DNA of 64,000 bases from Oligoflexia bacterium (GTDB lineage Bacteria > Bdellovibrionota_C > UBA2361 > JBGSMV01): assembly GCA_019694515.1 (NCBI GenBank), contig JAIBBU010000005.1:1-64000 (forward strand), written 5' to 3'. Below are positions 8,109 through 16,204 of the stretch, one piece after another. The translations under genes were made by a program, and so were the position numbers. Position 1 is the first letter of the stretch; every line of letters begins with the position of its first letter. Under the pieces are notes generated by a model, which saw nothing but the letters and a program-made list of their open reading frames with translations, searched no databases and was not told where the DNA came from.

Positions 8109-8879
8109 CTAAGGCTTGCGATACAAAAATACCTCGCGGTTTTTGGATAAATTAAAGGCATCGATCTGCGGCTCCAAATCGTAAACAGCTTGAAAGCCTG
8201 CCGCTTCGAGATATCGAGGAAAAATCTGAAACCACCTCCCCAAGGAGGGCCAATTGCGCAGCCGTCTCCGGAGCGGACGGATCCCGTCCCCGAAGAGCAC
8301 TCCCTGCGGACCGGTAACCCGAAAGAGCTGGCGGGCTAAGCGTCTAAGATATTCATGTTCAAGATTTCCAGGGTTGGGTGAGGGGCCCGGGCGGCAGGGC
8401 AGCCAGAAAAGCGGGGAATGGATCGGACCGAGGGGTTCATTGAAGACGCCGAAGGCGCACACATTAGCGCTACTATCAGGCTGGATCTCAAGAAAAAGAA
8501 GCAGATCCTGGTGTGTAAAATAGGGGCCGGGCTCGAAGGGATAGGCATCCACCCCCATATATCTCGAGATATGATACCGGGATTTAAATATCTCGTAGTG
8601 CTTTTCAGAGCGAATCCCCACACCTAACTCGATCAAACTGCTGTCCGCCAGCACGCCACGCAACAAGGCGTTCACTGCTTGCAAGGCAGGGTCTTCACTC
8701 AAATCTCCTTTTTCCAATACCTGGGACCAGGAGATCTCCGAAGAGCGCAGAGTTTTAGCTTGCGGGAAGGCGCGCGCCTGAACTTTGTTTACTAGCTCAG
8801 TTGACGCGAGCGCTTCTAATCCGGTGGCTTTCTGGTCTTGCGGGGCGAGCAGTGTTTTGAAGAATCCCGGAGACGTCAT
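8109..8879 (-). CDS. Hypothetical protein, possible class I methyltransferase fold
   Basis: The 256-residue soluble protein has features reminiscent of a SAM-dependent methyltransferase: LIELGVG as a motif I-like glycine loop, YMGVDAYP as the following acidic strand, LLLFL, a helix with EYLRRLARQLFRVTGPQGVLFGDG, and AAGF preceding a final strand. The glycine loop is imperfect and the substrate is unknown. It is convergent with the pilin-Hint gene. A catalytically inactive Rossmann protein is possible. Confidence 0.5.
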   Translation of the reverse strand: MTSPGFFKTLLAPQDQKATGLEALASTELVNKVQARAFPQAKTLRSSEISWSQVLEKGDLSEDPALQAVNALLRGVLADSSLIELGVGIRSEKHYEIFKSRYHISRYMGVDAYPFEPGPYFTHQDLLLFLEIQPDSSANVCAFGVFNEPLGPIHSPLFWLPCRPGPSPNPGNLEHEYLRRLARQLFRVTGPQGVLFGDGIRPLRRRLRNWPSLGRWFQIFPRYLEAAGFQAVYDLEPQIDAFNLSKNREVFLYRKP

Positions 8880-8926
8880 AGATTGACTCTAACGTCCAAA
8901 GATCCAAACCATCGAAGCACTCGAGT

Positions 8927-9577
8927 TCACGGCGTTTTTAATGCGCGCCAAGCGGCATCAGCCAGTTCGTCTGCAACTTTGCTTGGAACTTCCTGATTGA
9001 ACCCGTCGAACCAATCACGCACGTATCCCACCGGAATACCAAACAGGATCGACCAGATAATATGAGCCTTCATCGGCCTGATCTTTCCCTCCTTGATGCC
9101 GCGCTTGATTACGCGGGTCAATTTGCGTCCCAATGGATCTAATCCGATCGTCGTCGGATGCCGGATCAGGCCGCTCATAAACTCGTTATGACGGCATAGC
9201 CAGATATACTTGGAGAGTTGGTAGTTGACTTCCGAGAACTGCATGAAGGATTTAACTGAAACCTTCACGATCGCTTCAATCTCCTCCGGTGTGGAAGAGA
9301 TGGCGTTGAAGAGCGCTTTACGGAAGGCCGAAATACATTCGCCGTAGAGCGCGCTCGCTACCTCCTCTTTATTCTTGAAAGTGTGGTAGATCGACCCGAC
9401 GCTGCATTTACTTTCACGGCTCAGATCGGGGACATTGGTGTTGAAGTACCCCTGCTCAACAAACAGCTTAAGCGCAGCTGCCAGAATTCGTTCCCGGGGA
9501 GAGAAGGCGCTCAAATCCTGTTCCTTCCCCGAAGTACCTAAATTGCCCGACTTAGATTGGTCCTTACCCCCGGTCAT
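8927..9577 (-). CDS. TetR-family transcriptional regulator
   Basis: Residues 25-75 contain the TetR helix-turn-helix: RERILAAALKLFVEQGY, then the recognition helix region with SVGSIYHTFKNKEE. The remaining 140 residues are helical and should form the ligand pocket. The protein is 216 residues with a polar, disordered N-terminal tail. It is followed by the methyltransferase-like gene on the same strand, which it may control. The ligand is unknown. Confidence 0.88.
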   Translation of the reverse strand: MTGGKDQSKSGNLGTSGKEQDLSAFSPRERILAAALKLFVEQGYFNTNVPDLSRESKCSVGSIYHTFKNKEEVASALYGECISAFRKALFNAISSTPEEIEAIVKVSVKSFMQFSEVNYQLSKYIWLCRHNEFMSGLIRHPTTIGLDPLGRKLTRVIKRGIKEGKIRPMKAHIIWSILFGIPVGYVRDWFDGFNQEVPSKVADELADAAWRALKTP

Positions 9578-9776
9578 TTAGCTACGTTAGGGGGTTTAGC
9601 CCCATTCGGTCAAGAACGCCCGTTCGGGGTGCCAACTGTCTGACACAACTAATCCTTTATCAGGTGACATCTAACTCAAAAGGACCGGTCGCTAGTGGGC
9701 CAGCTTTTTGCAGATTCTCCCCTCCGTGGAAGCTCGGAGGATTCGACCTGACCACCAGTTAGAGCAGTAAGTACTG

Positions 9777-10637
9777 GTGATCAGACAGTTTTTCAAGGTT
9801 TTTAGAGTCAAACCCAGTATGTTCTTACCGATAAGATACCGGAAGAATTTTCTTGTATTACTGCTCTTATCTGCCGGCATTACCCTAATCGCCGCTAGCA
9901 TTTCCGAAGCTCAGCCGCGGGTTAGACTGCGGATTAGGCAATCTGAGGGCATTGTACGGGGCACCCTCCGAGTGATTGCCAATGAGGATCGCTTCGCGCG
10001 CCGCCGTCATAAGCTATCGATCAATCGAGTTGCAGCGGGCCGACTCCAAACGGTTCGGACCTTCCGAACTCGCAAGACACTCAAGTCATTTAAAGACTAC
10101 GTGCCCGATCGCGGCATTTATTCCTACGAAGCGAGTCTAGATGGACGTGTCAGTGACTCTGTCTCAATTCTTGTCGATCCAACACCCGATCCGGTTCCTA
10201 CCATCGCGCTGCCCAATCCAGGTCCAGTCAACTTCTTGGTGCCGATTGTAGCTCCGCTGAGCGAGTGCCCAACCGACTTCGTCACCCGCCATCTAGCCTG
10301 CATCAACTCCGCCCGAACACGGGAAGGCTTAGCGCCGTACGAACTACACCCGGCCCTGACCGCCGCTGCGCGTACGCATGCGATCTTGATGGCGCAGACC
10401 GGCGTGTTCGAACATGGAAGCTGGCTTCAGGAAACCCTCGACTTTGGTTTTACCGGCCCTCATTTCTCGCAAAACATCTGGTATTATATCTCCGATCCAT
10501 GTGCTGCCGTTGACGCACTGCTGACGAGTCCCGGGCATCGCGCGAATCTGTTGAATCCGACCGACCGCCATGTCGGCATCGGGTGTGCAATCGATGCCAA
10601 TGGTAAACTCTGGGCTGCGGAGAATATGGGTTCGTAG
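9777..10637 (+). CDS. Secreted CAP/SCP-like (YkwD-type) protein
   Basis: An N-terminal signal anchor or signal peptide (hydrophobic around FLVLLLLSAGITLIAAS, then SEAQ) is followed by a variable beta-rich region and a C-terminal CAP domain of about 120 residues. CAP hallmarks seen are INSARTREGL, HPALTAAARTHAILMA, GVFEHGSW, FSQNIWYY, LLTSPGHRANLLNPTDRHVGIG and WAAENMG. Bacterial CAP proteins are envelope or secreted proteins of poorly known function. The GTG at 9777 is the longest start; the ATG at 9819 gives a more compact signal peptide, and neither has a clear ribosome-binding site. Confidence 0.8.
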   Translation: MIRQFFKVFRVKPSMFLPIRYRKNFLVLLLLSAGITLIAASISEAQPRVRLRIRQSEGIVRGTLRVIANEDRFARRRHKLSINRVAAGRLQTVRTFRTRKTLKSFKDYVPDRGIYSYEASLDGRVSDSVSILVDPTPDPVPTIALPNPGPVNFLVPIVAPLSECPTDFVTRHLACINSARTREGLAPYELHPALTAAARTHAILMAQTGVFEHGSWLQETLDFGFTGPHFSQNIWYYISDPCAAVDALLTSPGHRANLLNPTDRHVGIGCAIDANGKLWAAENMGS

Positions 10638-10757
10638 CGCCCGCGCTCCAGGACTAACCTTAACGCGGTTGGAAACCAAGCTGCAGTCCTTAGTATCCCC
10701 GTAACGCCCGCGCAATCGGCGTGCAGCGGCGTGGAACAGTGATTGCAAAGCCCCTCC

Positions 10758-10817
10758 GAGATAAATTGGTACTATTATATGGAGCTACTCAATTTATCTC
10801 TGACAGGTAACTACCTG
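10758..10817. promoter_or_regulatory. Two adjacent perfect hairpins upstream of the sugar dehydrogenase gene
   Basis: GAGATAAATTG (10758-10768) and CAATTTATCTC (10790-10800) are an exact 11-bp inverted repeat with a 21-nt loop. Immediately after, CAGGTA (10804-10809), AC, TACCTG (10812-10817) is an exact 6-bp inverted repeat. Neither is followed by a T-run, so they are not an ordinary terminator. They lie 80-140 nt before the ATG at 10900 and could be operators or a structured leader. The rest of the 10638-10899 gap shows only a weaker GGACT...AGTCC stem just after the CAP gene. Confidence 0.5.
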
Positions 10818-10899
10818 CGGAGCTTAGTATTTTAAACCAGGCTCGAATTTCTCTAGTTGTGTAGCCCGATTCCAGTCTTAATGTTCTAACGGCCCGAAG

Positions 10900-13206
10900 A
10901 TGCGAAGCACAGTAATCTTAGTTCTGATGATACTATTGTCAGCCTCGCTTGCTGCTCAATCCGCTCCATTTGGGCTCACCCAACGGACGGTAGTAAATTC
11001 TCTCAATTTTCCACTCGACGATCCCGCCGTTGTCGGGGGTACCGGGGATCCGATTGAACTAGTCCGCGCATTTCCTAACCTGACCTTCAATCAGCCGGTG
11101 CTGTTGACAGCGCCTCAAGACGGCACGAACCGGCTCTTTGTTTTGGAGAAGCCCGGGGTAATAAAGGTTTTTCAGAATACGGACAGCGCTTCCTCCGCGG
11201 CGGTATTTTTGGATATAAGCTCCAGAGTTGATCAGGCGGGAGAGCAGGGATTGCTAGGCTTAGCGTTTGATCCGGACTTCGCCACTAACCGATATTTTTA
11301 CATCTATTACTCGGCATTGGGCGGGGTCCGCCGCTCCGTTGTCTCGCGCTTTCGGGTCACAAGCGGAAATCCTAATCTCGCAGATGCCGCCTCCGAGTCG
11401 GTCGTGATCCAAATTCCGCAGAATCCCAGCGACTCAAATCACAAGGGCGGCATGATCGCCTTCGGACGCGACGGCATGCTCTATATCGGAACAGGCGATG
11501 GCGGGGGCGGAGGAGATAGCCCCAATAATGCCCAGAACTGCTCGAACATGCTGGGCGATATGCTGCGCATTGATCCGCGCTCGGCAACGCCGTATGCAAT
11601 TCCGAGCGATAATCCATATCCCGCGGGCGGCTCCTATAGCTGCGGCCGGGGTGCGAACGCTCTGCAAAACGCCGGAACCCAGCTCTGCGGACAGGGTGGA
11701 ACGGCCGGCAATTTAATTTGCCGGGAGATCTATGCCAACGGACTAAGAAATCCTTGGCGCTGGTCGGTTGACCGGGTAACGGGCACGATCTGGATCGGCG
11801 ATGTGGGGCAGAACGTGTACGAAGAGGTCGATATTCTGCAAAAGGGCGCGAACTATGGATGGCGCATTCTTGAGGGCAACCACAACTACAATAATCCCTC
11901 CAATTATCCTCAGTCAGATTTCAGGGCTCCCGTGGTCGAGTATTCACACTCCCTCGGCTCGGCGATTACCGGCGGGTATGTCTATCGCGGAGGCTCAATC
12001 CCCGAGCTGGTTGGCAAATATGTTTACGGAGACTCGGGAAGCGGCCGAATTTGGGTGCTGGATTATGACGGCACCAATGTTGTAACGAACCGACAGTTAA
12101 GCGTGAGTTTGGCGAACCTTGCGACCTTTGGTGAAGATCAAGATGGCGAGTTGTACGGAGTCAATTTGTACGCCGGCACGATCCACCGGTTCAGACGAGG
12201 GTCAGGGGCCACCGGACCCACAATTCCTCCGAGACTTTCGCAGACCGGGATCTTTCAGAGTCTGGCGAGTTTGACTCCCAATCCCGGCATAATCGAGTAT
12301 GACGTGAATGCTCCGCTCTGGTCCGATTACGCCCTAAAGCGCAGATGGATAGCGCTGCCCGGCACCGCTACGATTCAGTTCGATCCGAGCGAGGCTTTCA
12401 ATTTTCCCACCGGCACGACCCTAATCAAACATTTTGCGCTGCAGACCTCGGCAGCACAGATCGAAAAGCTTGAGACCCGCGTATTCTTCAAGCACAACCA
12501 GGGGTGGACCGGATACACCTATAAGTGGAACGATGCCCAGACCGACGCCGATCTCCTAACCGCGGGCGCCACGGAAACTATCCAAATTAATGATAACTCC
12601 GTACCCGGAGGCGCTCGTACGCAAAACTGGAGCTATCCTGGCCGGGCGGCCTGCTTCTCTTGCCATACTTCGCAAGCTGGAACGGTACTCGGTGTGCGTA
12701 CATTGCAGCTCAACCGCAACTTCAACTATTCAGGGACGATTGATAATCAGCTGCGTGCCTGGAATCACATCGGGCTATTCGCAGCTGATATTGGGGCGGC
12801 TGGAAGCTTCGACGCCTATTCCCAGTACGGCGATGACACTAAGAGTATTCAAACCCGGGCGCGGGCCTATCTAGCTGCAAACTGTGCGCACTGCCATCAG
12901 CCCGGGATAATTCGTTCAGGCGAAGTGGATATGCGCTACAGTACCCTGAATGCCGCCATGAGCTTGATAGGGATTGCTCCAAGCTATGGCGATCTAGGCA
13001 TAAATGGTGCGCTCCGCGTAAAGGTCGGCAATAAATCACAGAGTGTTTTGTGGCAGCGGATAGCGCGGACCGATGAATTTCGGATGCCGCTCCTGGCTTC
13101 TAGCATCGTTGATCCGACGGCGGTTGATCTTCTGGGAAGCTGGATTGATGTGGTGCTGGCTGATTCGTCGGCCCCCGCAGCTCCGGGAAATCTAACAGCA
13201 CAGTGA
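10900..13206 (+). CDS. PQQ-type glucose/sorbosone dehydrogenase fused to a diheme cytochrome
   Basis: After a signal peptide (about 1-20), residues 55-430 form a soluble aldose sugar dehydrogenase beta-propeller with typical motifs GLLGLAFDPDF, a GDGGGGGDS loop, ANGLRNPWRWS, WIGDVGQNVYEEVD, NYGWR and YVYGD. Residues 440-755 resemble the SO2930-type diheme cytochrome, with two CxxCH heme sites at C585-C588-H589 and C662-C665-H666. It would oxidise a sugar or alcohol in the periplasm and pass electrons to its own hemes. The 768 residues match the sum of the two families. A few residues after LADSS may start a truncated fibronectin-like tail. Confidence 0.85.
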   Translation: MRSTVILVLMILLSASLAAQSAPFGLTQRTVVNSLNFPLDDPAVVGGTGDPIELVRAFPNLTFNQPVLLTAPQDGTNRLFVLEKPGVIKVFQNTDSASSAAVFLDISSRVDQAGEQGLLGLAFDPDFATNRYFYIYYSALGGVRRSVVSRFRVTSGNPNLADAASESVVIQIPQNPSDSNHKGGMIAFGRDGMLYIGTGDGGGGGDSPNNAQNCSNMLGDMLRIDPRSATPYAIPSDNPYPAGGSYSCGRGANALQNAGTQLCGQGGTAGNLICREIYANGLRNPWRWSVDRVTGTIWIGDVGQNVYEEVDILQKGANYGWRILEGNHNYNNPSNYPQSDFRAPVVEYSHSLGSAITGGYVYRGGSIPELVGKYVYGDSGSGRIWVLDYDGTNVVTNRQLSVSLANLATFGEDQDGELYGVNLYAGTIHRFRRGSGATGPTIPPRLSQTGIFQSLASLTPNPGIIEYDVNAPLWSDYALKRRWIALPGTATIQFDPSEAFNFPTGTTLIKHFALQTSAAQIEKLETRVFFKHNQGWTGYTYKWNDAQTDADLLTAGATETIQINDNSVPGGARTQNWSYPGRAACFSCHTSQAGTVLGVRTLQLNRNFNYSGTIDNQLRAWNHIGLFAADIGAAGSFDAYSQYGDDTKSIQTRARAYLAANCAHCHQPGIIRSGEVDMRYSTLNAAMSLIGIAPSYGDLGINGALRVKVGNKSQSVLWQRIARTDEFRMPLLASSIVDPTAVDLLGSWIDVVLADSSAPAAPGNLTAQ

Positions 13207-13268
13207 TGTTCCGGTCCTAAAGAATGGATGGGAGGCGCCTGCTCTATGCAGTCGACAGCCGCGGATCT

Positions 13269-13601
13269 CTAGCCTTTAAGCCGCAACGACTGGCCCCTTA
13301 GATGCTCCAGTGCCTCCAAAGAGAGGGGGCCACTCACGCGGGTCGTAAACTGGACTTCCCAGCCGGCGACCTTCTCAAACGCACGGGTTTTCAGATTGTT
13401 AAATGTGAATTCACGATGGAAATCGTCTAATGTCATATCGCGGATTCCCGGCGTGGAGGCCAGTCTGTGGCCAAGCATCGCCGACCAGAAGGTCTTGATT
13501 GACTCAAATGCAGCTTCACGGTTGTCGAAAATGGCCGCAACCAACCCCTGGGCGGCGCGCTCTTCAAGGGAACGGCGATCTATCTTTTCAAGCTGCCCCA
13601 T
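13269..13601 (-). CDS. Hypothetical 110-residue protein
   Basis: A soluble, charged protein without signal peptide, membrane helix or a motif I recognise. Helical N-terminal half (ERAAQGLVAAIFDNREAAFE), mixed C-terminal half. It is convergent with the dehydrogenase gene and on the same strand as the unknown gene that follows upstream. Codon usage resembles neighbours, and the opposite-strand frames look like shadows. Confidence 0.45.
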   Translation of the reverse strand: MGQLEKIDRRSLEERAAQGLVAAIFDNREAAFESIKTFWSAMLGHRLASTPGIRDMTLDDFHREFTFNNLKTRAFEKVAGWEVQFTTRVSGPLSLEALEHLRGQSLRLKG

Positions 13602-13725
13602 ATGCAGTGATATTTTCAGTTCGGTTAAAGATACCTTCTAGATCCGATCGAGACGAATCAATTCTACCCCGGCGTCGGTCCTACGACCATTCCAGGCTGA
13701 CGACTGTGCCCCTCGGAGCCGGCTG

Positions 13726-14172
13726 CTACGCGGCGCCTTTTTTTCCAAACAGCCGGGCTAGCCGCCCGGGTGCGGCGTCTGCTGATAACCCGAATTGTTC
13801 TAACGCCTCCGCGGAGTCACTACCGAAGCCCCCAAAGTCGGTGGGGAGATTCGACTCAGTCAGCTCGCGACCGGTGCGCCGTCCATTACGATAGAAAAAT
13901 GACTGCGCTGTGCGATCGAGCAGGATGCCATCGCGATCAAAATTCCATACGAGCTGGGTAACTTCGGTTGATTCGGCAACGTCAGGTTTGCTTGATTGAG
14001 ATGACAAAGTATAGCCGTCCCGATCTGCACCGCCATGCGAACCCCGCATGATAGCAAACTCGCGCTCGACTCTTCCGACGGTCCATTCCCGCGAAACAAA
14101 ATCTAAATCCTCGAAGTCTAACGCCCGACTAAGCGCGCTAACAGTTTCGGCTGGGCTCATTACGTGTCTCAT
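13726..14172 (-). CDS. Hypothetical 148-residue protein
   Basis: A polar protein with a beta-rich middle (EREFAIMRG, QLVWNFDRDGILLDR) and a low-complexity C-terminus. No family recognised. The ATG at 14172 is chosen because GAGG lies about 7 nt before it; an in-frame ATG at 14205 would add 11 residues. Confidence 0.45.
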   Translation of the reverse strand: MRHVMSPAETVSALSRALDFEDLDFVSREWTVGRVEREFAIMRGSHGGADRDGYTLSSQSSKPDVAESTEVTQLVWNFDRDGILLDRTAQSFFYRNGRRTGRELTESNLPTDFGGFGSDSAEALEQFGLSADAAPGRLARLFGKKGAA

Positions 14173-14355
14173 TCCTGCACCTCTTAACAGCGACGGGTTC
14201 CTCAATCTCGCTATGTTCAGGCGGATTATAACTTGAATCTGGCGCTAAGCAATTGCGGGGGGGGGACACTTGATGTTTTGTTCCGATTGCCGGGGCTTGC
14301 GGGATGGTTCTGGCGATCTCCGAAAGTGCTCGTCGGGAATCTGCTCGGTTTTTCG

Positions 14356-14802
14356 TTACTTGCAGTTGAAGGCGGGGCCGCTTAGTTCGCAGCCCATACG
14401 TAAGTAAAATTTAATCGCGCGCCGATTTTCTTCCCGTGTGCGAACCAGCACCCGCTGGGCGCCTTCGTTATGTAAGCTATCTACTACATGTCGAAATAAT
14501 CTTTCCCCGTTTCCCTGGTTGCGGTGAGCTGGATCGATCAGTAGATCTTCAATCCAGGGCCGTTCTCCTTCGGATAAATGAAGTTGTGTGGTGATAGTCG
14601 CGACGCCCACCAAAATTCTATCCTGCACCAGGCCAAATACCCGCAGGCCGCGCCCCTGCTGCTGTTGCAGGTAATCGAAGGTGAGATTAGGGTGGAATTC
14701 CCTCAGTATCGCGACGGCAGCGCTCCAGGCATCTTTACTGAGTAGTTCCTGTGGTCCGTCCTCCAAACGAACGCGTGTAGGTTGATTGGAGGGAGTAGGC
14801 AT
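14356..14802 (-). CDS. GNAT-family N-acetyltransferase
   Basis: The 148-residue protein has the GNAT core: strand VGVATITTQLHL, then motif A WIEDLLIDPAHRNQGNGERLFRHVV with an R/Q-x-x-G-x-G/A-like acetyl-CoA loop (RNQGNG), followed by a helix and RRAIKFYLRMGCE as motif B. It would transfer an acetyl group from acetyl-CoA; the substrate is unknown. It lies downstream of, and on the same strand as, the NarL-type regulator gene. Confidence 0.85.
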   Translation of the reverse strand: MPTPSNQPTRVRLEDGPQELLSKDAWSAAVAILREFHPNLTFDYLQQQQGRGLRVFGLVQDRILVGVATITTQLHLSEGERPWIEDLLIDPAHRNQGNGERLFRHVVDSLHNEGAQRVLVRTREENRRAIKFYLRMGCELSGPAFNCK

Positions 14803-14843
14803 GGAGCTAAATTAAATCCAGCTCTCTGCAGTCGTTGCGACAG

Positions 14844-15482
14844 CTAAACAGTTATCAGCCCGTTCGTAATCGCGATCTTAACCAACTCGGCGTTGGTCTT
14901 AACTTTTAGCTTCTTCAAGATATTGCTGCGATGCGTATCTACAGTGCGGGTGCTGATGTGAAGCATCTTTGCAATTTCGCGGTTTGGTTTACCGTCAGCC
15001 AGATGAGTCAGAATTTCGATTTCGCGCTTGGTCAATACGGTGAGCGGGCTTTCCAGCGGATTTTCGGTATTACCATTCGACATTAGCGGCGCAACCACGG
15101 CGGGACTCAGATAGGTTTTACCGTCGACTAGCGAATTGATCGCGAATTCGAGTTCGTCGATTGCAGCGTTCTTGAGAATATAGCCGCGGGCGCCGGCTTT
15201 CAAAGCCGCACGAACGTTGCGTTCGCCTTCGTTGGCGGAGAGCACCAGCACCGGGGGGCAATTAGTGATGGAGTGCAGCTTCTCTAGGGTCGCCATGCCG
15301 TCCAATTTGGGCATGTTCATATCCAATATGATCACATCGGGCTGGTGCGATCGGAGCAGATCGAGCAGCTCCTGTCCGTCGGAGGCTTCCGCCATTACTG
15401 CGTACGAGCCTTTGCCTCTTAGCATTTCGCAAAGTGCCTGCCGCACTACCACGTGGTCGTCAGCTACGATGAGGTTGATCAT
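14844..15482 (-). CDS. NarL/FixJ-type response regulator (REC-LuxR HTH)
   Basis: Residues 1-120 are a receiver domain with acidic D8-D9, phosphoacceptor D54 in IILDMNMP, and a conserved Lys in YILKNA. Residues about 146-205 are a LuxR-type helix-turn-helix (LTKREIEILTHLADGKPNREIA and STRTVDTHRSNILKKL). It binds DNA upon phosphorylation by an unknown kinase; none is adjacent. The cognate kinase might be the orphan at 53127. Confidence 0.93.
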   Translation of the reverse strand: MINLIVADDHVVVRQALCEMLRGKGSYAVMAEASDGQELLDLLRSHQPDVIILDMNMPKLDGMATLEKLHSITNCPPVLVLSANEGERNVRAALKAGARGYILKNAAIDELEFAINSLVDGKTYLSPAVVAPLMSNGNTENPLESPLTVLTKREIEILTHLADGKPNREIAKMLHISTRTVDTHRSNILKKLKVKTNAELVKIAITNGLITV

Positions 15483-15658
15483 ATAAAATCCCCAATGTTC
15501 AGTATCTCTGGGGGTATTACGACAATTTCTTAGTATTTCTTGAGCGCCAGGTAAGGCCCGAGCTCCCGCCTTTATAAAGCTAGGAATATCGGCAAGTTAG
15601 CTATAGAACGAAGATTGCTCCTCGAGGGTTCTCAGGGCTGCAACTGCGCTTCGCCGCT

Positions 15659-16201
15659 CTAGTCGTCGGATTCCTTCGTTTCCTCGACTGCTTCCTCGGA
15701 CTCGCCTTTATCGGCCTGCTCGCGGCTATGATTCCTCAGTTCCTCGATCAAAGTGGCGAGTGCCACCGGGTTCCTGACCCCGACCATCAGGAGCTCATTG
15801 TCATCGCTGGCGGCAGTTTGAATCGAAATATCACCGTAATCGAAGATCCGCCCCCAGATATCCTGATCTACACTGACTGAGCGGATATGTCCGTATTTCA
15901 AAGTCGGGACACTATACGAGAGCGAGAGCCGGCCATGGTAGCTGGTTAAGCTATGGGTGCCGAGCACATACAGATCATTGTGATACTTCCTCAGCACCTC
16001 GAGCAGCACGCCTGCGGGAATCAACGCTAACCAGCGTAGGTGACTACTTTGGAAGTATAGGTTCAGGACATAGACAGCGAAGGTCAAAAGAAAAAAGAGG
16101 GTAAGGCTTGAGAGCACGGACCGGAAAGAGCGCCGAATCTTGAGCAGGGCATGAGGATCCGGCTGCTCAAGCAGGGTTTGCAGGCTGGGGTAACTACTCA
16201 T
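15659..16201 (-). CDS. Membrane protein with bacterial PH (bPH2/YdbS-like) domain
   Basis: Two predicted membrane helices (about residues 30-50 and 55-70, with LTLFFLLTFAVYVLNLYF) are followed by a beta-rich segment of the bacterial PH type (DLYVLGTHSLTSYHGRLSL, YGHIRSVSVDQDIWGRIFDYGDISIQTA). This is the usual topology of YdbS-like proteins. The acidic C-terminal tail (ESEEAVEETKESDD) is disordered. It ends the run that starts with the secreted propeller gene on the same strand, only 3 nt after it. Confidence 0.7.
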   Translation of the reverse strand: MSSYPSLQTLLEQPDPHALLKIRRSFRSVLSSLTLFFLLTFAVYVLNLYFQSSHLRWLALIPAGVLLEVLRKYHNDLYVLGTHSLTSYHGRLSLSYSVPTLKYGHIRSVSVDQDIWGRIFDYGDISIQTAASDDNELLMVGVRNPVALATLIEELRNHSREQADKGESEEAVEETKESDD

Positions 16202-16204
16202 CTA

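Noticed and set aside
13499..13894. Plus-strand frames covering the two hypothetical minus-strand genes
   Set aside because: Composition is unlike neighbours and they conflict with the more coherent minus-strand frames; kept only the minus ones.
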